Shown here in pieces: positions 26,929 to 36,474 of a stretch of DNA of 64,000 bases. Origin of the DNA: Winogradskyella helgolandensis. GTDB lineage: Bacteria > Bacteroidota > Bacteroidia > Flavobacteriales > Flavobacteriaceae. The stretch spans positions 2,305,001-2,369,000 of the forward strand of contig NZ_JABFHO010000001.1 of assembly GCF_013404085.1 (NCBI RefSeq), in the 5' to 3' direction. Made by a program: the position numbers and the translations under genes. How positions within the stretch are numbered: the first letter of the stretch is position 1; each line of letters opens with the position of its first letter. A model generated the notes under the pieces. That model saw nothing but the letters and a program-made list of their open reading frames with translations. It was not told the origin of the DNA and made no database searches.

Positions 26929-28787
26929 TGTCAGATATTATTCAACTTTTACCAGACCATGTTGCCAACCAAATAGCAGCAGGTGAGGTCGTTCAGCGTC
27001 CGGCTTCAGTAGTAAAAGAACTATTGGAAAATGCCATAGATGCTAATGCTACGGAAATTAAACTTATTATTAAAGATGCAGGAAAAACCTTAGTCCAAGT
27101 TATTGATAATGGCAAAGGAATGAGTGTTACTGATGCGCGATTGAGTTTTGAGCGTCATGCTACGTCAAAAATTAAAGCTGCTGAAGATTTATTTCAACTG
27201 AATACCAAAGGGTTTCGAGGTGAAGCTTTAGCGAGTATTGCTGCGATTGCCCATGTTGAACTTAAAACAAAACAAGACGAAGACGATTTAGGAACTGCTA
27301 TTGTTATAGAAGGTAGTGAGGTGAAATCTCAAGAGGTTTCTGTGACTCCAACCGGAAGTTCGGTTTCTGTGAAGCATTTATTTTTTAATATTCCTGCAAG
27401 ACGAAATTTTTTAAAATCAGATACGGTAGAATTGCGCCATATTACAGATGAGTTTCATCGTGTGGCCTTAGCGCATCCTAATATTGCGTTTGCTTTTTAT
27501 CATAATGGAAGTGATTTGTTTAACGTACCACAAGAAAATTATAGACAACGTGTTGTTCATATTTTTGGAACCAAAACGAATGAAAAATTAGTACCAGTTG
27601 AAGAGGAAACGGAAGTTTTGAAAATTTCTGGGTTCGTGGGTAAACCCAATTTCTCTAAGAAAACGAAATCGGAGCAATTCTTTTTTGTGAATCAACGTTT
27701 TATAAAGAGTCCTTATTTGAATCATGCTATCAAATCGGCATTTGAAGGTTTATTAAAGGATGGTTATCATCCAAGTTATTTTTTGAATCTCACGGTTGAT
27801 CCAAAATCGATAGATATTAATATTCACCCAACAAAAACTGAAATTAAATTTGACGATGAGCATACGCTTTATGCGATTTTGCGTTCAGCAGTGAAGCATA
27901 GTTTAGGACAATTCAATATTGCACCTGTTTTAGATTTTGAACATCAGAGTAGCTTTAATACGCCTTATGATTACAAGGATAAAAAAGCTTCCACACCAGC
28001 CATTGAGGTAGATCGTAGTTTTAATCCATTTGCTGAAGATTCAGGTGTTAAGCAAAAAAGTGCAAGTCATAATACAGGATTCAAGTCGGCACCAACATCA
28101 TCTTGGGAAAGTTTGTATGTAGGAGTAGAGTCTAAAGGGAATAATTCTCCATCTGATTTTAGTCAGGTAACTTTTGAAAGTGAATCTAAAAATGAATCTA
28201 TTTTTACTGATTCGTCTATTGAAACTAGAAAAACAACCTTCCAACTTCAGCAAAAATATATTGTAAGTACACTAAAATCTGGCATGTTAGTTATTGATCA
28301 GAATAGAGCACACCAACGTATTTTGTATGAAAACTTTCTAAAACATATTACCATTAAGGAAGCTACGAGTCAGCAATTGTTATTTCCATTAGAATTGCAT
28401 TATACTCCGAATGAAACCAAAATTATTGACGACCTTAAAGCCGATTTAGAACATACCGGTTTTGTGTTTTCAGAATTGAATACTAAAGAGATTACGATTA
28501 CTGGTGTTCCTGTTGGAGTGCCAGAAAGTGAGGTGTCTATTATTTTTGAGCAATTAATTAGCGATGTTGAAAATGATGTGCCAGACACTAATTTTAGTAC
28601 TACGGATTTATTAGCTAAATCTATGGCTAAGAGTTTGGCTATTAAAAATGGTCAATCGTTAAATAGTACCGAACAAGAGCATATGGTAAATAGTTTGTTT
28701 GCCTGTAAGGAACCCAATGTATCACCAACTAATAGACCTACATTTATAACGATGGCAGTTGATGATATAGAAAAAAAATTCATGTAG
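26928..28787 (+). CDS. mutL: DNA mismatch repair protein MutL
   Basis: 619 residues. The GHKL ATPase domain is intact: ENAIDANATEIKL, DNGKGMS, TKGFRGEALASIAAI and the Lys loop GDSVxF-type FSKKTKSEQFFFVNQR. A variable linker (about 340-435) leads to the C-terminal dimerisation domain. The endonuclease motif DQHA(x)2E(x)4E reads DQNRAHQRILYE from Asp457, and the usual CPHGRP reads SPTNRP, so key metal ligands are missing. MutL couples MutS recognition to strand removal. It starts in a one-base overlap with the small membrane protein and leads into two rhomboid genes. Confidence 0.95.
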   Translation: MSDIIQLLPDHVANQIAAGEVVQRPASVVKELLENAIDANATEIKLIIKDAGKTLVQVIDNGKGMSVTDARLSFERHATSKIKAAEDLFQLNTKGFRGEALASIAAIAHVELKTKQDEDDLGTAIVIEGSEVKSQEVSVTPTGSSVSVKHLFFNIPARRNFLKSDTVELRHITDEFHRVALAHPNIAFAFYHNGSDLFNVPQENYRQRVVHIFGTKTNEKLVPVEEETEVLKISGFVGKPNFSKKTKSEQFFFVNQRFIKSPYLNHAIKSAFEGLLKDGYHPSYFLNLTVDPKSIDINIHPTKTEIKFDDEHTLYAILRSAVKHSLGQFNIAPVLDFEHQSSFNTPYDYKDKKASTPAIEVDRSFNPFAEDSGVKQKSASHNTGFKSAPTSSWESLYVGVESKGNNSPSDFSQVTFESESKNESIFTDSSIETRKTTFQLQQKYIVSTLKSGMLVIDQNRAHQRILYENFLKHITIKEATSQQLLFPLELHYTPNETKIIDDLKADLEHTGFVFSELNTKEITITGVPVGVPESEVSIIFEQLISDVENDVPDTNFSTTDLLAKSMAKSLAIKNGQSLNSTEQEHMVNSLFACKEPNVSPTNRPTFITMAVDDIEKKFM

Positions 28788-28790
28788 ACT

Positions 28791-29612
28791 ATGAGATTTA
28801 ATATAACAGATGCTGTAAAGCACTTAATCATTATTAATGTTGTAATGTTCATTGGGACAGTTGCATTAGGTGATGGTAAATTATTTTATAGTTTGTTTTC
28901 AATGTTTTTTCCAACAAACGATTTGTTTCAACCTTGGCAAGTTGTGACGCATATGTTTATGCATGGAAGTCCAACGCATCTTTTGTTTAATATGTTTGCT
29001 CTATGGATGTTTGGAACTCCTGTTGAGCAGCGTCTAGGTACAAAAAAGTTTCTGTTTGTCTATTTCTCTGCAGGTTTTGGTGCCTTACTATTTCAATTAG
29101 GTTATTATTATATTGATTATTTATCCGCGATGCAAAGTATTTCTGATTTAAATTTAAGTAAGGATTTATTGCATAAAATAATGAATATTGATGCCACTTC
29201 AGGTGATTATATTAAAAGTGAAATTCTTTATCAAAAAATGGTTCCACTCTTGAACGACGCTAATTTTACGACTGATATTTCTGGCGATAATTTTAAAGCG
29301 TTATTTGATTTAAATGTTCTTAATAGGAGTACAATGGTTGGGGCTTCCGGTTGTATCATGGGACTATTAGCTGCTTTTGGAATGATGAATCCTAACGCAG
29401 AACTAATGATGATCTTCCTACCAATACCAATTAAGGCCAAGTACTTTATTCCTGGCATCATACTATTAGATGTCATTTCAGCAATAACAGGGACGTCTTT
29501 CTTTAGTCCAAGTAATACAGCGTATATGGCTCACGTAGGTGGTGCCGTTATAGGGTTTTTAATTATGTGGTTTTGGAAGAAAAGTGAAAAGGATAAATAC
29601 CGTTGGAATTAA
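28791..29612 (+). CDS. Rhomboid family intramembrane serine protease (first of two)
   Basis: 273 residues with six or more membrane segments. The catalytic pair is visible: Ser186 in VGASGCIMGLL and His248 in YMAHVGGAVIGF. The upstream HGSPTHLLFNMFALWMFG has the conserved H-x3-N region. Between segments, about 105-180, is an unusually long soluble insertion. Rhomboids cut membrane proteins within the bilayer. It follows mutL by 3 bases, and a second rhomboid starts one base after it. Confidence 0.93.
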   Translation: MRFNITDAVKHLIIINVVMFIGTVALGDGKLFYSLFSMFFPTNDLFQPWQVVTHMFMHGSPTHLLFNMFALWMFGTPVEQRLGTKKFLFVYFSAGFGALLFQLGYYYIDYLSAMQSISDLNLSKDLLHKIMNIDATSGDYIKSEILYQKMVPLLNDANFTTDISGDNFKALFDLNVLNRSTMVGASGCIMGLLAAFGMMNPNAELMMIFLPIPIKAKYFIPGIILLDVISAITGTSFFSPSNTAYMAHVGGAVIGFLIMWFWKKSEKDKYRWN

Positions 29613-29613
29613 T

Positions 29614-30483
29614 ATGAGTGCAATTCAAGATTTAAAATATAAGTTTAAAAATCTCGATGTTTTTGGTAAAATCATTGCCATTAATGTGGTGGTATTTATC
29701 GTTGGTCTGATTTTTAAATCATTATTGCGATTTAATTTGTTTAGTTATTTTGAAATGCCATCAGATATCATGGATTTCCTGTTTCAACCATGGTCTATAA
29801 TTACGTATGGTTTTTTGCATAACGGATTATTGCATTTGGCTTTTAATATGTTATTTCTTTATTATTTATCGCGTTTAACCATGAATCTATTTCGTCCAAA
29901 AATGATCCTAAATATTTATTTTTTAGGTATTATCTGTGGTGGCTTGGCGTATTTGGCATTTGCAAATCTTGTACCGGCAAATTTTTACGGTGTTAATGGA
30001 GTTTTGGTAGGAGCTTCTGCTGGTGTTAGTGCCTTATTACTTTTTGTGGCGGCATATATGCCAAACACAGAAATTCGATTATTCAATTCCTTTAATGTAA
30101 AATGGAAACATATTGCCATGGTTATTGTTGGTTTGGATTTGTTCAGGCTAATGATTGGACTTAATCAAGGAGGGTATATAGCCCATTTTGGTGGTTATCT
30201 TTTAGGTTATATTTATGCCACAAAACTTCTTAAAGGCACTGATATTGGAAGTGGTTTTGAACGTTCTATGGATACTGTAATGAGTTGGTTTAAACCAAAA
30301 TCTAATTTAAAAACAGTATATCGTAAAACCGAAAAAAAGGATTACGCTGGTAAGACTAAAGACGAATTTAATGCGTTTAATAATCAGAAAAAAATAGATT
30401 TAATTCTCGATAAAATCAGTAAAAGTGGCTACGAGAGTCTAACAGCTGAAGAAAAAGAGTTTCTATTTAGAGCAGGAAAGTAA
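29614..30483 (+). CDS. Rhomboid family intramembrane serine protease (second of two)
   Basis: 289 residues from the ATG at 29614, preferred over an in-frame GTG at 29584 inside the upstream gene. Catalytic Ser135 lies in LVGASAGVSALL and His191 in IAHFGGYLLGY; HNGLLHLAFNMLFLYYL holds the H-x3-N region. A C-terminal cytoplasmic tail of about 85 residues ends in a short helical motif (YESLTAEEKEFLFRAGK) common to flavobacterial rhomboids. It lacks the long insertion of its partner. The two are probably paralogues with different substrates. Confidence 0.93.
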   Translation: MSAIQDLKYKFKNLDVFGKIIAINVVVFIVGLIFKSLLRFNLFSYFEMPSDIMDFLFQPWSIITYGFLHNGLLHLAFNMLFLYYLSRLTMNLFRPKMILNIYFLGIICGGLAYLAFANLVPANFYGVNGVLVGASAGVSALLLFVAAYMPNTEIRLFNSFNVKWKHIAMVIVGLDLFRLMIGLNQGGYIAHFGGYLLGYIYATKLLKGTDIGSGFERSMDTVMSWFKPKSNLKTVYRKTEKKDYAGKTKDEFNAFNNQKKIDLILDKISKSGYESLTAEEKEFLFRAGK

Positions 30484-30515
30484 CAATACAATTTTCATTG
30501 TTTTGATAATTTAAT

Positions 30516-31538
30516 ATGAGAGGTTTAAAACTAGGTAGTAAAATTATATTTGTCATCAATTCTTTGGTTGCGTTTTTACTGCTTACGTCTTATATCTTAC
30601 CTTATATTCCACCCAGAAGTTTTGCGTCATTATCTGTATTAAGTTTAGGTGTGCCATTGCTTATTTTATTTAATGTTGCCTTTTTAATTTATTGGTTGAT
30701 TCGTGTAAAAAAGCAAATGCTATTATCTTTGGTGGTGTTGTTATTAGGTTGGAACTATATTAATTCTATGTATAAGTTTTCGTCCTCAGAAGATGTTAAA
30801 GATGATTCTGATTTTTCTGTGATGTCATTTAATGTTAGACTTTTTAATAAGTACGATTGGTTGAAGGATAAAACTGTAAAGGATAGTATTCTCGATTTTA
30901 TAAATAAAGAACAACCCGATGTTTTGTGTCTTCAAGAATATCCGCGAAGCGAACAAGTAAAGCTAAATGGATATAATAACTTTAATGCGACTTATAATAA
31001 AGGTATTAGAGGTGGTCAGGCTATTTACTCTAAATTTCCAATTGTTAATTCGGGATCGTTAGAATTCCCTAATACCCATAACAATGCTATTTTTGTGGAC
31101 ATCGTAAAACAAAAAGATACTATTAGAGTGTATACATTACACCTACAGTCTTCTGGTATCGAAACCGATGTGGAGAAGCTAAAAAATGAAACCTCTAGTC
31201 ATTTGTTTGAACAAGTGGGTTCGACGTTTAAAGCACAACAAGGCCAAGTGGAATTGTTTTTAGCCCATAAATCAAAATCGAATTATAAAACCATAGTAAC
31301 CGGTGATTTCAATAATACAGCCTATTCATACATCTACAGAATGGTTAAAGGTGATGATTTAAAAGATACGTTTGAAGATGCAGGTGATGGCTTTGGTAGA
31401 ACTTTTGATTTTAAATTTTTCCCAATGCGAATTGATTTTATCTTGGCCGATGAAGATTTTGTAGTTAATAGTTTTAAAACATTTGATGTAAAACTATCAG
31501 ACCATTATCCTATAAAAACGACGCTTAGTCTACCTTAA
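30516..31538 (+). CDS. Endonuclease/exonuclease/phosphatase family membrane protein
   Basis: 340 residues. Three N-terminal membrane segments (about 9-85) precede an EEP domain with MSFNVRLFNK, DVLCLQEYPR (metal-binding Glu), GDFNNTAYSYIYR and the final SDHYPI. The fold covers nucleases, phosphodiesterases and sphingomyelinase-like enzymes; the topology puts the domain on one side of the inner membrane. The substrate is unknown. It closes the mutL-rhomboid run and is convergent, one base apart, with the DUF6122 gene. Confidence 0.88.
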   Translation: MRGLKLGSKIIFVINSLVAFLLLTSYILPYIPPRSFASLSVLSLGVPLLILFNVAFLIYWLIRVKKQMLLSLVVLLLGWNYINSMYKFSSSEDVKDDSDFSVMSFNVRLFNKYDWLKDKTVKDSILDFINKEQPDVLCLQEYPRSEQVKLNGYNNFNATYNKGIRGGQAIYSKFPIVNSGSLEFPNTHNNAIFVDIVKQKDTIRVYTLHLQSSGIETDVEKLKNETSSHLFEQVGSTFKAQQGQVELFLAHKSKSNYKTIVTGDFNNTAYSYIYRMVKGDDLKDTFEDAGDGFGRTFDFKFFPMRIDFILADEDFVVNSFKTFDVKLSDHYPIKTTLSLP

Positions 31539-31539
31539 A

Positions 31540-31848
31540 TTACATTAGTCCACAGTCTGCTATATCTGCAATAATGTGAATAACCAATCCTAAGCCAATC
31601 AATCGTGTTTTTTTAGGAATTAATAAGACTAAATACATAGAAATAGCAAAGTAGGAGTGGAGTGGGTGAAAATTGATGCTACAACGGTTAGGATCAAAAA
31701 TAGGATTTGCTAGTAAGTGATCTAAATCTATTAGCATTCCTAAAATCATAATACCATATGCTTTTAGCCAATAGGACTTATAAAACACAATGGCAACAAT
31801 CAACGGTAAACCGAAATGTATGCCATAATGGATCAATGACTGTAGCAT
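31540..31848 (-). CDS. DUF6122-type membrane protein (YdjM-like metal site)
   Basis: 102 residues with three to four membrane segments. Polar motifs inside or next to them, HYGIHFGLPL, LGMLIDLDHLL, HPLHSYFAI and HIIADIADC, resemble the His/Asp pattern of the YdjM/DUF457 inner-membrane metal-dependent hydrolases, in a shortened form. Enzymatic activity is not established. It ends the parA-to-WbqC minus-strand series, 12 bases after the WbqC gene. Confidence 0.75.
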   Translation of the reverse strand: MLQSLIHYGIHFGLPLIVAIVFYKSYWLKAYGIMILGMLIDLDHLLANPIFDPNRCSINFHPLHSYFAISMYLVLLIPKKTRLIGLGLVIHIIADIADCGLM

Positions 31849-31860
31849 AATGTTTTTTTA

Positions 31861-32505
31861 TTATTTTAACTTGACTTTATTAGGGTTTTCTATTTGTAAC
31901 GTTTGTCTTGTTAAATATAACTCAGCATTTGGACCTTCATTAAACAAAAGATCTAAAATACTAAGATTAGGAATAAAGCCATGTTTCTCTGTGAAAACTT
32001 GAGTGTAAGATTCAAAAGGTTTGACTTCAGAATTCCGTTTTACCAAATATCTAAAATCCGTTTTGTCTATTGGCTCTTTTTCAAATACTGTTGTATTAAT
32101 CGGCTTTGTTTGTGTTTGAAGACTGTCTATAAGCACATCTAAACATCTCAGATTTAAATCTAAGATATAATCGAAACGTTCTTCAAAAAGTGGCATTAAG
32201 TCATCTATATAAAACTCGAAGAAAGGTGACATACTATAAGCCGATTGTAACGACTTTAAATGAAGAAGTTGCCACTGCTCTTCGTTAGCAATTTTTACAT
32301 CTTTATAAAGCTGCCTGTTTTTCTGAGTATAACTCACAGGAACCGTTAAAGCTAGTTTTCCATTTGCACCATAAATTTCAGTACGGTTTCTGTAGGATTG
32401 TTTTTGGTAATTGTCAGAAACCTCAAGATGTATAGCATCCGAATTTATAACAGCCCAAAAATGTGCCATGTTTGGAAAATATGTGGGATAAATAAGGCTT
32501 GTCAT
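31861..32505 (-). CDS. WbqC family protein
   Basis: 214 residues, cytoplasmic. The family features are visible: an early YPTYFPNMAHFWAVINSD with its substrate-facing strands, RNRTEIYGANGKLALTVPV and QLLHLKSLQSAYSMSPFFEF. WbqC-like proteins are linked to O-antigen and aminosugar metabolism in other bacteria, but the activity is poorly defined. It directly follows lepB by 19 bases, an order shared by many flavobacteria. Confidence 0.88.
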   Translation of the reverse strand: MTSLIYPTYFPNMAHFWAVINSDAIHLEVSDNYQKQSYRNRTEIYGANGKLALTVPVSYTQKNRQLYKDVKIANEEQWQLLHLKSLQSAYSMSPFFEFYIDDLMPLFEERFDYILDLNLRCLDVLIDSLQTQTKPINTTVFEKEPIDKTDFRYLVKRNSEVKPFESYTQVFTEKHGFIPNLSILDLLFNEGPNAELYLTRQTLQIENPNKVKLK

Positions 32506-32524
32506 AGCGACTAATTTAGTCTTT

Positions 32525-34138
32525 TTATGAATTCGCCTTTTTCTTTCGTCTCCATCTATTAAAGAAAGTAATCCCTAAAACAAGAACTATAAATGGAATT
32601 AAATAAGACGTCCGTTCGTTACCACCACTGACAGTTGTGAATATGCGATCCCAGCGGAAACTCCAGTTTTTAATGCCCTCGTTAATGCCGTCTATACTCA
32701 TCCAAATAAAGACAGGTTTACCAAAAATATGATCGTTAGGTACAAATCCCCAATATCGACTATCTATAGAATTGTGTCTGTTATCTCCCATCATCCAATA
32801 ATAATCTTGGTTAAATGTGTATGATGTTGCTAGTTTATCGTCAATAAAAATTTGACTGCCTCTCGTAACCACTTTATGACCTTCGTATTCTTCAATTGCA
32901 CGTTTGTATATTGAGATATTGTCTAATGATAAATTAAGAGTAGCTCCAGATTTTGGAATCCACATTGGTCCAAAGTTGTCTGTGTTCCACGGGTACTTAT
33001 TATCATATGGAAAAATAGTTCCATCTACACCTTTTCCTTGTTTTATAGGTGTTACAGTATTTATATTAGGTTGAACTTCTAAATGTGCAATGGCTTCATC
33101 AGTGGCAGCAAAAATAATGTAACTACCATCATTCATTAAGCGAGCACCATCAGTAATACCAATTTTCTTTAATAAGTCGAAAAATTGATATTGTTCTGCT
33201 TGGCTTGTATGTGCCTTTTTTAAAGTTACGTCATAAGAAAATTGCAAATGTGATCTTGGAGGTAATTGATTTTGTACTCCATTTATAAACACATACCCAT
33301 TTCTAATTTCAAGAGTGTCGCCAGCTACACCAACACATCGTTTTACCAGGTTTGTTTTTTTGTCTATAGGTTTGTAATAATTCCGATCTGGATGAAAATC
33401 GTTCATATTTAACAAGGTATCAGCAGGCTGATTAAACACTACAATATCGTTTCGCTCTACATTTTCAAAACCTGGAAACCTAAAAAATGGTAGCTGAAGC
33501 TTATTAATCCAAGATGTATTACGTTCTTCGAAGTTATCATTATATAAATACGATTTTTTGCCAATAACAGGAATTGTATCATGCACCATTGGTGCGCCAA
33601 CGGTAGTCATTGGAGTTCTTGCTCCATAATGTAACTTACTCACAATTAGAAAGTCTCCAACGAGTAAGGATTTTTCTAAAGACGATGAAGGAATCACAAA
33701 AGGTTGAAAGAAGTACGTATGTACAATAGTTGCAGCAACTACAGCGAAAAGAATAGACGTAATCCATTCTCCAGTAGACGTTTTAGGTTTTAATTCTCTG
33801 TTTTCAATATAATTGACATCGGCAACATAGTTGAGATAGAAGAGATAAAAACCTAAAGTAACGATGCATAATAATGCATCAACTTTACTGTCTTTGCCAT
33901 AAGCTCGAGCAGTTTCTACCCAAACAGCAGGAATCATAATAAGATTCACGATTGGTAAAAACATTAAAATTACCCACCACCAAGGGCGTGAAATAATTTT
34001 CATTAAGACCACAGCATTGTAAATCGGGACAAATGCTTCCCAAGCTTTTCTACCAGCTTTAATGTATAACTTCCATGTTGCTAAGCCATGAATAATTTGT
34101 ATAATGAGTATAAAAACAAACCATTGTGTCCAGGTCAT
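32525..34138 (-). CDS. lepB: Signal peptidase I, long flavobacterial form
   Basis: 537 residues, much longer than the roughly 324 of E. coli LepB. Four N-terminal membrane segments (about 5-105) precede the S26 anchor at 126-145. The catalytic Ser153 lies in FVIPSSSLEKSLLVGD and the general-base Lys266 in NLVKRCVGVAGDTLEI. A large insertion (about 290-430) separates these from YWMMGDNRHNSIDSRYWGF. One more membrane segment sits at the C-terminus. It removes signal peptides of exported proteins. It follows dapB by 63 bases. Confidence 0.94.
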   Translation of the reverse strand: MTWTQWFVFILIIQIIHGLATWKLYIKAGRKAWEAFVPIYNAVVLMKIISRPWWWVILMFLPIVNLIMIPAVWVETARAYGKDSKVDALLCIVTLGFYLFYLNYVADVNYIENRELKPKTSTGEWITSILFAVVAATIVHTYFFQPFVIPSSSLEKSLLVGDFLIVSKLHYGARTPMTTVGAPMVHDTIPVIGKKSYLYNDNFEERNTSWINKLQLPFFRFPGFENVERNDIVVFNQPADTLLNMNDFHPDRNYYKPIDKKTNLVKRCVGVAGDTLEIRNGYVFINGVQNQLPPRSHLQFSYDVTLKKAHTSQAEQYQFFDLLKKIGITDGARLMNDGSYIIFAATDEAIAHLEVQPNINTVTPIKQGKGVDGTIFPYDNKYPWNTDNFGPMWIPKSGATLNLSLDNISIYKRAIEEYEGHKVVTRGSQIFIDDKLATSYTFNQDYYWMMGDNRHNSIDSRYWGFVPNDHIFGKPVFIWMSIDGINEGIKNWSFRWDRIFTTVSGGNERTSYLIPFIVLVLGITFFNRWRRKKKANS

Positions 34139-34201
34139 AATCTTATATTTTATCTAGTGTAAGTTGAAAATTATTTTGATTCGTTACAATCCGTTGGCAA
34201 A

Positions 34202-34903
34202 TTAACCAATGTTTAACACATCTTTCATATTAAAGATGCCTTTTTTATCTTTAATCCATTCTGCAGCAATTACGGCTCCCATAGCAAAACCTTGTCTGCT
34301 GTGGGCTGTGTGTTTAATGCTTATAGAATCTATTTCGGAATTATAGGTGATTTCATGCGTGCCAGGAACTCCTTCAATACGCTTCGCTTCAATATGGATT
34401 TCGTCTGTGTTTGCCTTATCTAAAGTCCAATTTTTAAAATTGCTCTGCTCTATAATTTGGTCAGCAAGGGTAATCGCTGTTCCGCTTGGGGCATCTAATT
34501 TTTGCGTGTGATGAATTTCTTCAATTTCTGTGGTGTATTCAGAAAAACCAGACATCAATTCAGTTAGTTTTTTGTTCAGTTCAAAAAAGATATTGACACC
34601 TAAGCTAAAATTTGATGCGTATAAAAATGTACCATTCTTAGCATTACAATAGTCAATGATCTCACTGTAATGATCTAACCAACCTGTGGTTCCAGAAATA
34701 ACAGGAACACCAGCATCTATTGCTTTTTTTATGTTTGTCATTGCAACTGTTGGGATACTAAAATCTATAGCCACATCTGCATCTGCAAAATCGTAATTTG
34801 AGTTGGTATCTGATACTTTTAATACAATACTATGACTGCGATCTACTGCGATAGCTTCAATGCTTTTGCCCATTCTGCCATAACCTAGTAAAGCTATTTT
34901 CAT
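34202..34903 (-). CDS. dapB: 4-hydroxy-tetrahydrodipicolinate reductase
   Basis: 233 residues from the ATG at 34903; an upstream ATG adding MIALKNNKNKH lacks the fold and was not chosen. The cofactor loop is MKIALLGYGRMGKSIE, and the catalytic region EIHHTQKLDAPSGTAITLAD has the His-His and Lys. ISGTTGW is also typical. It makes tetrahydrodipicolinate from the DapA product for lysine and peptidoglycan. The enzyme is shorter than the 270-residue proteobacterial form, as usual in Bacteroidota. It sits between DUF5683 and lepB. Confidence 0.94.
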   Translation of the reverse strand: MKIALLGYGRMGKSIEAIAVDRSHSIVLKVSDTNSNYDFADADVAIDFSIPTVAMTNIKKAIDAGVPVISGTTGWLDHYSEIIDYCNAKNGTFLYASNFSLGVNIFFELNKKLTELMSGFSEYTTEIEEIHHTQKLDAPSGTAITLADQIIEQSNFKNWTLDKANTDEIHIEAKRIEGVPGTHEITYNSEIDSISIKHTAHSRQGFAMGAVIAAEWIKDKKGIFNMKDVLNIG

Positions 34904-34994
34904 ATGTTTATTTTTATTGTTTTTCAACGCTATCACGCTGTCCGCTATTTATCATTTCGTTGAATGATAAAATTTTGAACTTGCTCGTTTCAAG

Positions 34995-35582
34995 TTAAAA
35001 TTTAAAATTAAGTGTTAACCCTAAATCCGAAGTGTTTTCTAATTCATTATATTGATAATGTGGACTCAGACTTAAATTTTCATCGACATTAAATTGAAGT
35101 AAATGTGCATCTATATTCGCATCAATAATATTTAGTGCGTATAAGCCAATAGTTATTAAGAGAGACATTTCTTTATTGCGTCTAAACTGTTCTTGTGCTC
35201 TAATGAGTCCGTCGTCTGATATTAAATTATAAAATTCATCGTCCTTAAAACCAGCCAAACGACTTTTGTAAGCATCTCTATAGCGGTCAAATTGCTCATC
35301 GTTTCTAACATAAAAATATACACCTGCACCAATGGCTCCCCAAACAATAGGGATTTTCCAGTACTTTTTGTTGTAAGCTTGGCCTAAACCAGGAAGTACG
35401 GCAGAATAGAAAGCAGCTTTAGATGGTCTTAAGGGATCTATTTCTTTTTTAACTAAAGTTTCATTAGCAATAATTGGACTTTCATCTATGGCAATACTTG
35501 TGCTATCTTTTTCGATTTGAGAAAATGAAAAAAGCATAGAAAACAAGCATACCAAAAGACTGTAAAAACCTTTATTTGTCAC
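34995..35582 (-). CDS. DUF5683 domain protein
   Basis: 195 residues with a signal peptide or anchor (FYSLLVCLFSMLFSFSQ) and the family hallmark AAFYSAVLPGLGQAYNKKYWKIPIVWG from about residue 57 (partly quoted), which forms membrane hairpins. YVRNDEQFDRYRDAYKSRL follows. It overlaps the 3' end of parB by 11 bases. The parB-DUF5683-dapB order is common in Flavobacteriaceae. The function is unknown; an envelope role is likely from topology. Confidence 0.85.
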   Translation of the reverse strand: MTNKGFYSLLVCLFSMLFSFSQIEKDSTSIAIDESPIIANETLVKKEIDPLRPSKAAFYSAVLPGLGQAYNKKYWKIPIVWGAIGAGVYFYVRNDEQFDRYRDAYKSRLAGFKDDEFYNLISDDGLIRAQEQFRRNKEMSLLITIGLYALNIIDANIDAHLLQFNVDENLSLSPHYQYNELENTSDLGLTLNFKF

Positions 35583-36474
35583 GTTGAACTAATTTTTTGA
35601 TTCGGTTAAAATCTTCTTCAGAATGGAAAGGAATTGTAATTTTACCACTTCCATTTTTAGCAACTTTAACGTCTATTTTATGACCAAAATATTCTGAAAA
35701 GTCCTTAACTCCTTTTTTTATGTTTTTAGGAATCTCATAGCTAGGTTCTTCTGGTTTAGAAGGCGTTTCAGAATTTAAGTTTTTTACTAATTGTTCTGTA
35801 GCCCTTACTGAAAGTTTATTTGTAATGATTTTTTCGTAAACCTCAAGTTGGTCAATTTGATCTTCTATATTAACCATAGCTCGTCCATGACCCATACTTA
35901 TAAAACCATCGCGTATACCTGTTTGGATAATTGGGTCTAACTTTAATAAACGCAAATAATTAGCAATCGTGGAGCGTTTTTTTCCAACACGTTCACTCAT
36001 TTCCTCTTGTGTTAATTGAATTTCGTCAATTAAACGTTGATATGATAACGCAATTTCTATAGCATCTAAATCTTGACGTTGAATGTTTTCTACCAAAGCC
36101 ATTTCTAGTGACTCTTGGTCATTTGCAATTCTAATATATGCAGGAATGGCTTCTAATCCAATTAATTTTGAAGCTCTAAAACGACGTTCCCCAGATACCA
36201 GTTGGTATTTGTTGAAAGCTAATTTTCTTACTGTTATCGGTTGTATCACACCAAGCTCGCGGATAGAGGATGCAAGCTCTCTTAATGTTTCTTCATTAAA
36301 ATTGGTTCTTGGTTGAAATGGATTCACCTCAATACTATCAATATCAAGTTCAACAATATTGCCAACTACTTTATCTGCATTTCTATCTTCTGCTGAATTG
36401 ATATCGTTTTCAGGATCTTTCAGTAGAGCTGAAAGACCACGTCCTAATGCTTGTTTTTTTGTCGCTTTCGCCAT
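35572..36474 (-). CDS. parB: Chromosome partitioning protein ParB
   Basis: 300 residues. The ParA-stimulating N-terminus has ALGRGLSALL. The ParB/sulfiredoxin-like CTPase domain has NPFQPRTNF, GVIQPITVRK and SGERRFRASKLIG, followed by the helix-turn-helix DNA-binding part (TQEEMSERVGKKRSTIANYL). A C-terminal dimerisation helix ends the protein. ParB loads at parS and slides along DNA. The start shares one base with the parA stop. No full parS was seen in the window. Confidence 0.95.
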   Translation of the reverse strand: MAKATKKQALGRGLSALLKDPENDINSAEDRNADKVVGNIVELDIDSIEVNPFQPRTNFNEETLRELASSIRELGVIQPITVRKLAFNKYQLVSGERRFRASKLIGLEAIPAYIRIANDQESLEMALVENIQRQDLDAIEIALSYQRLIDEIQLTQEEMSERVGKKRSTIANYLRLLKLDPIIQTGIRDGFISMGHGRAMVNIEDQIDQLEVYEKIITNKLSVRATEQLVKNLNSETPSKPEEPSYEIPKNIKKGVKDFSEYFGHKIDVKVAKNGSGKITIPFHSEEDFNRIKKLVQRDK

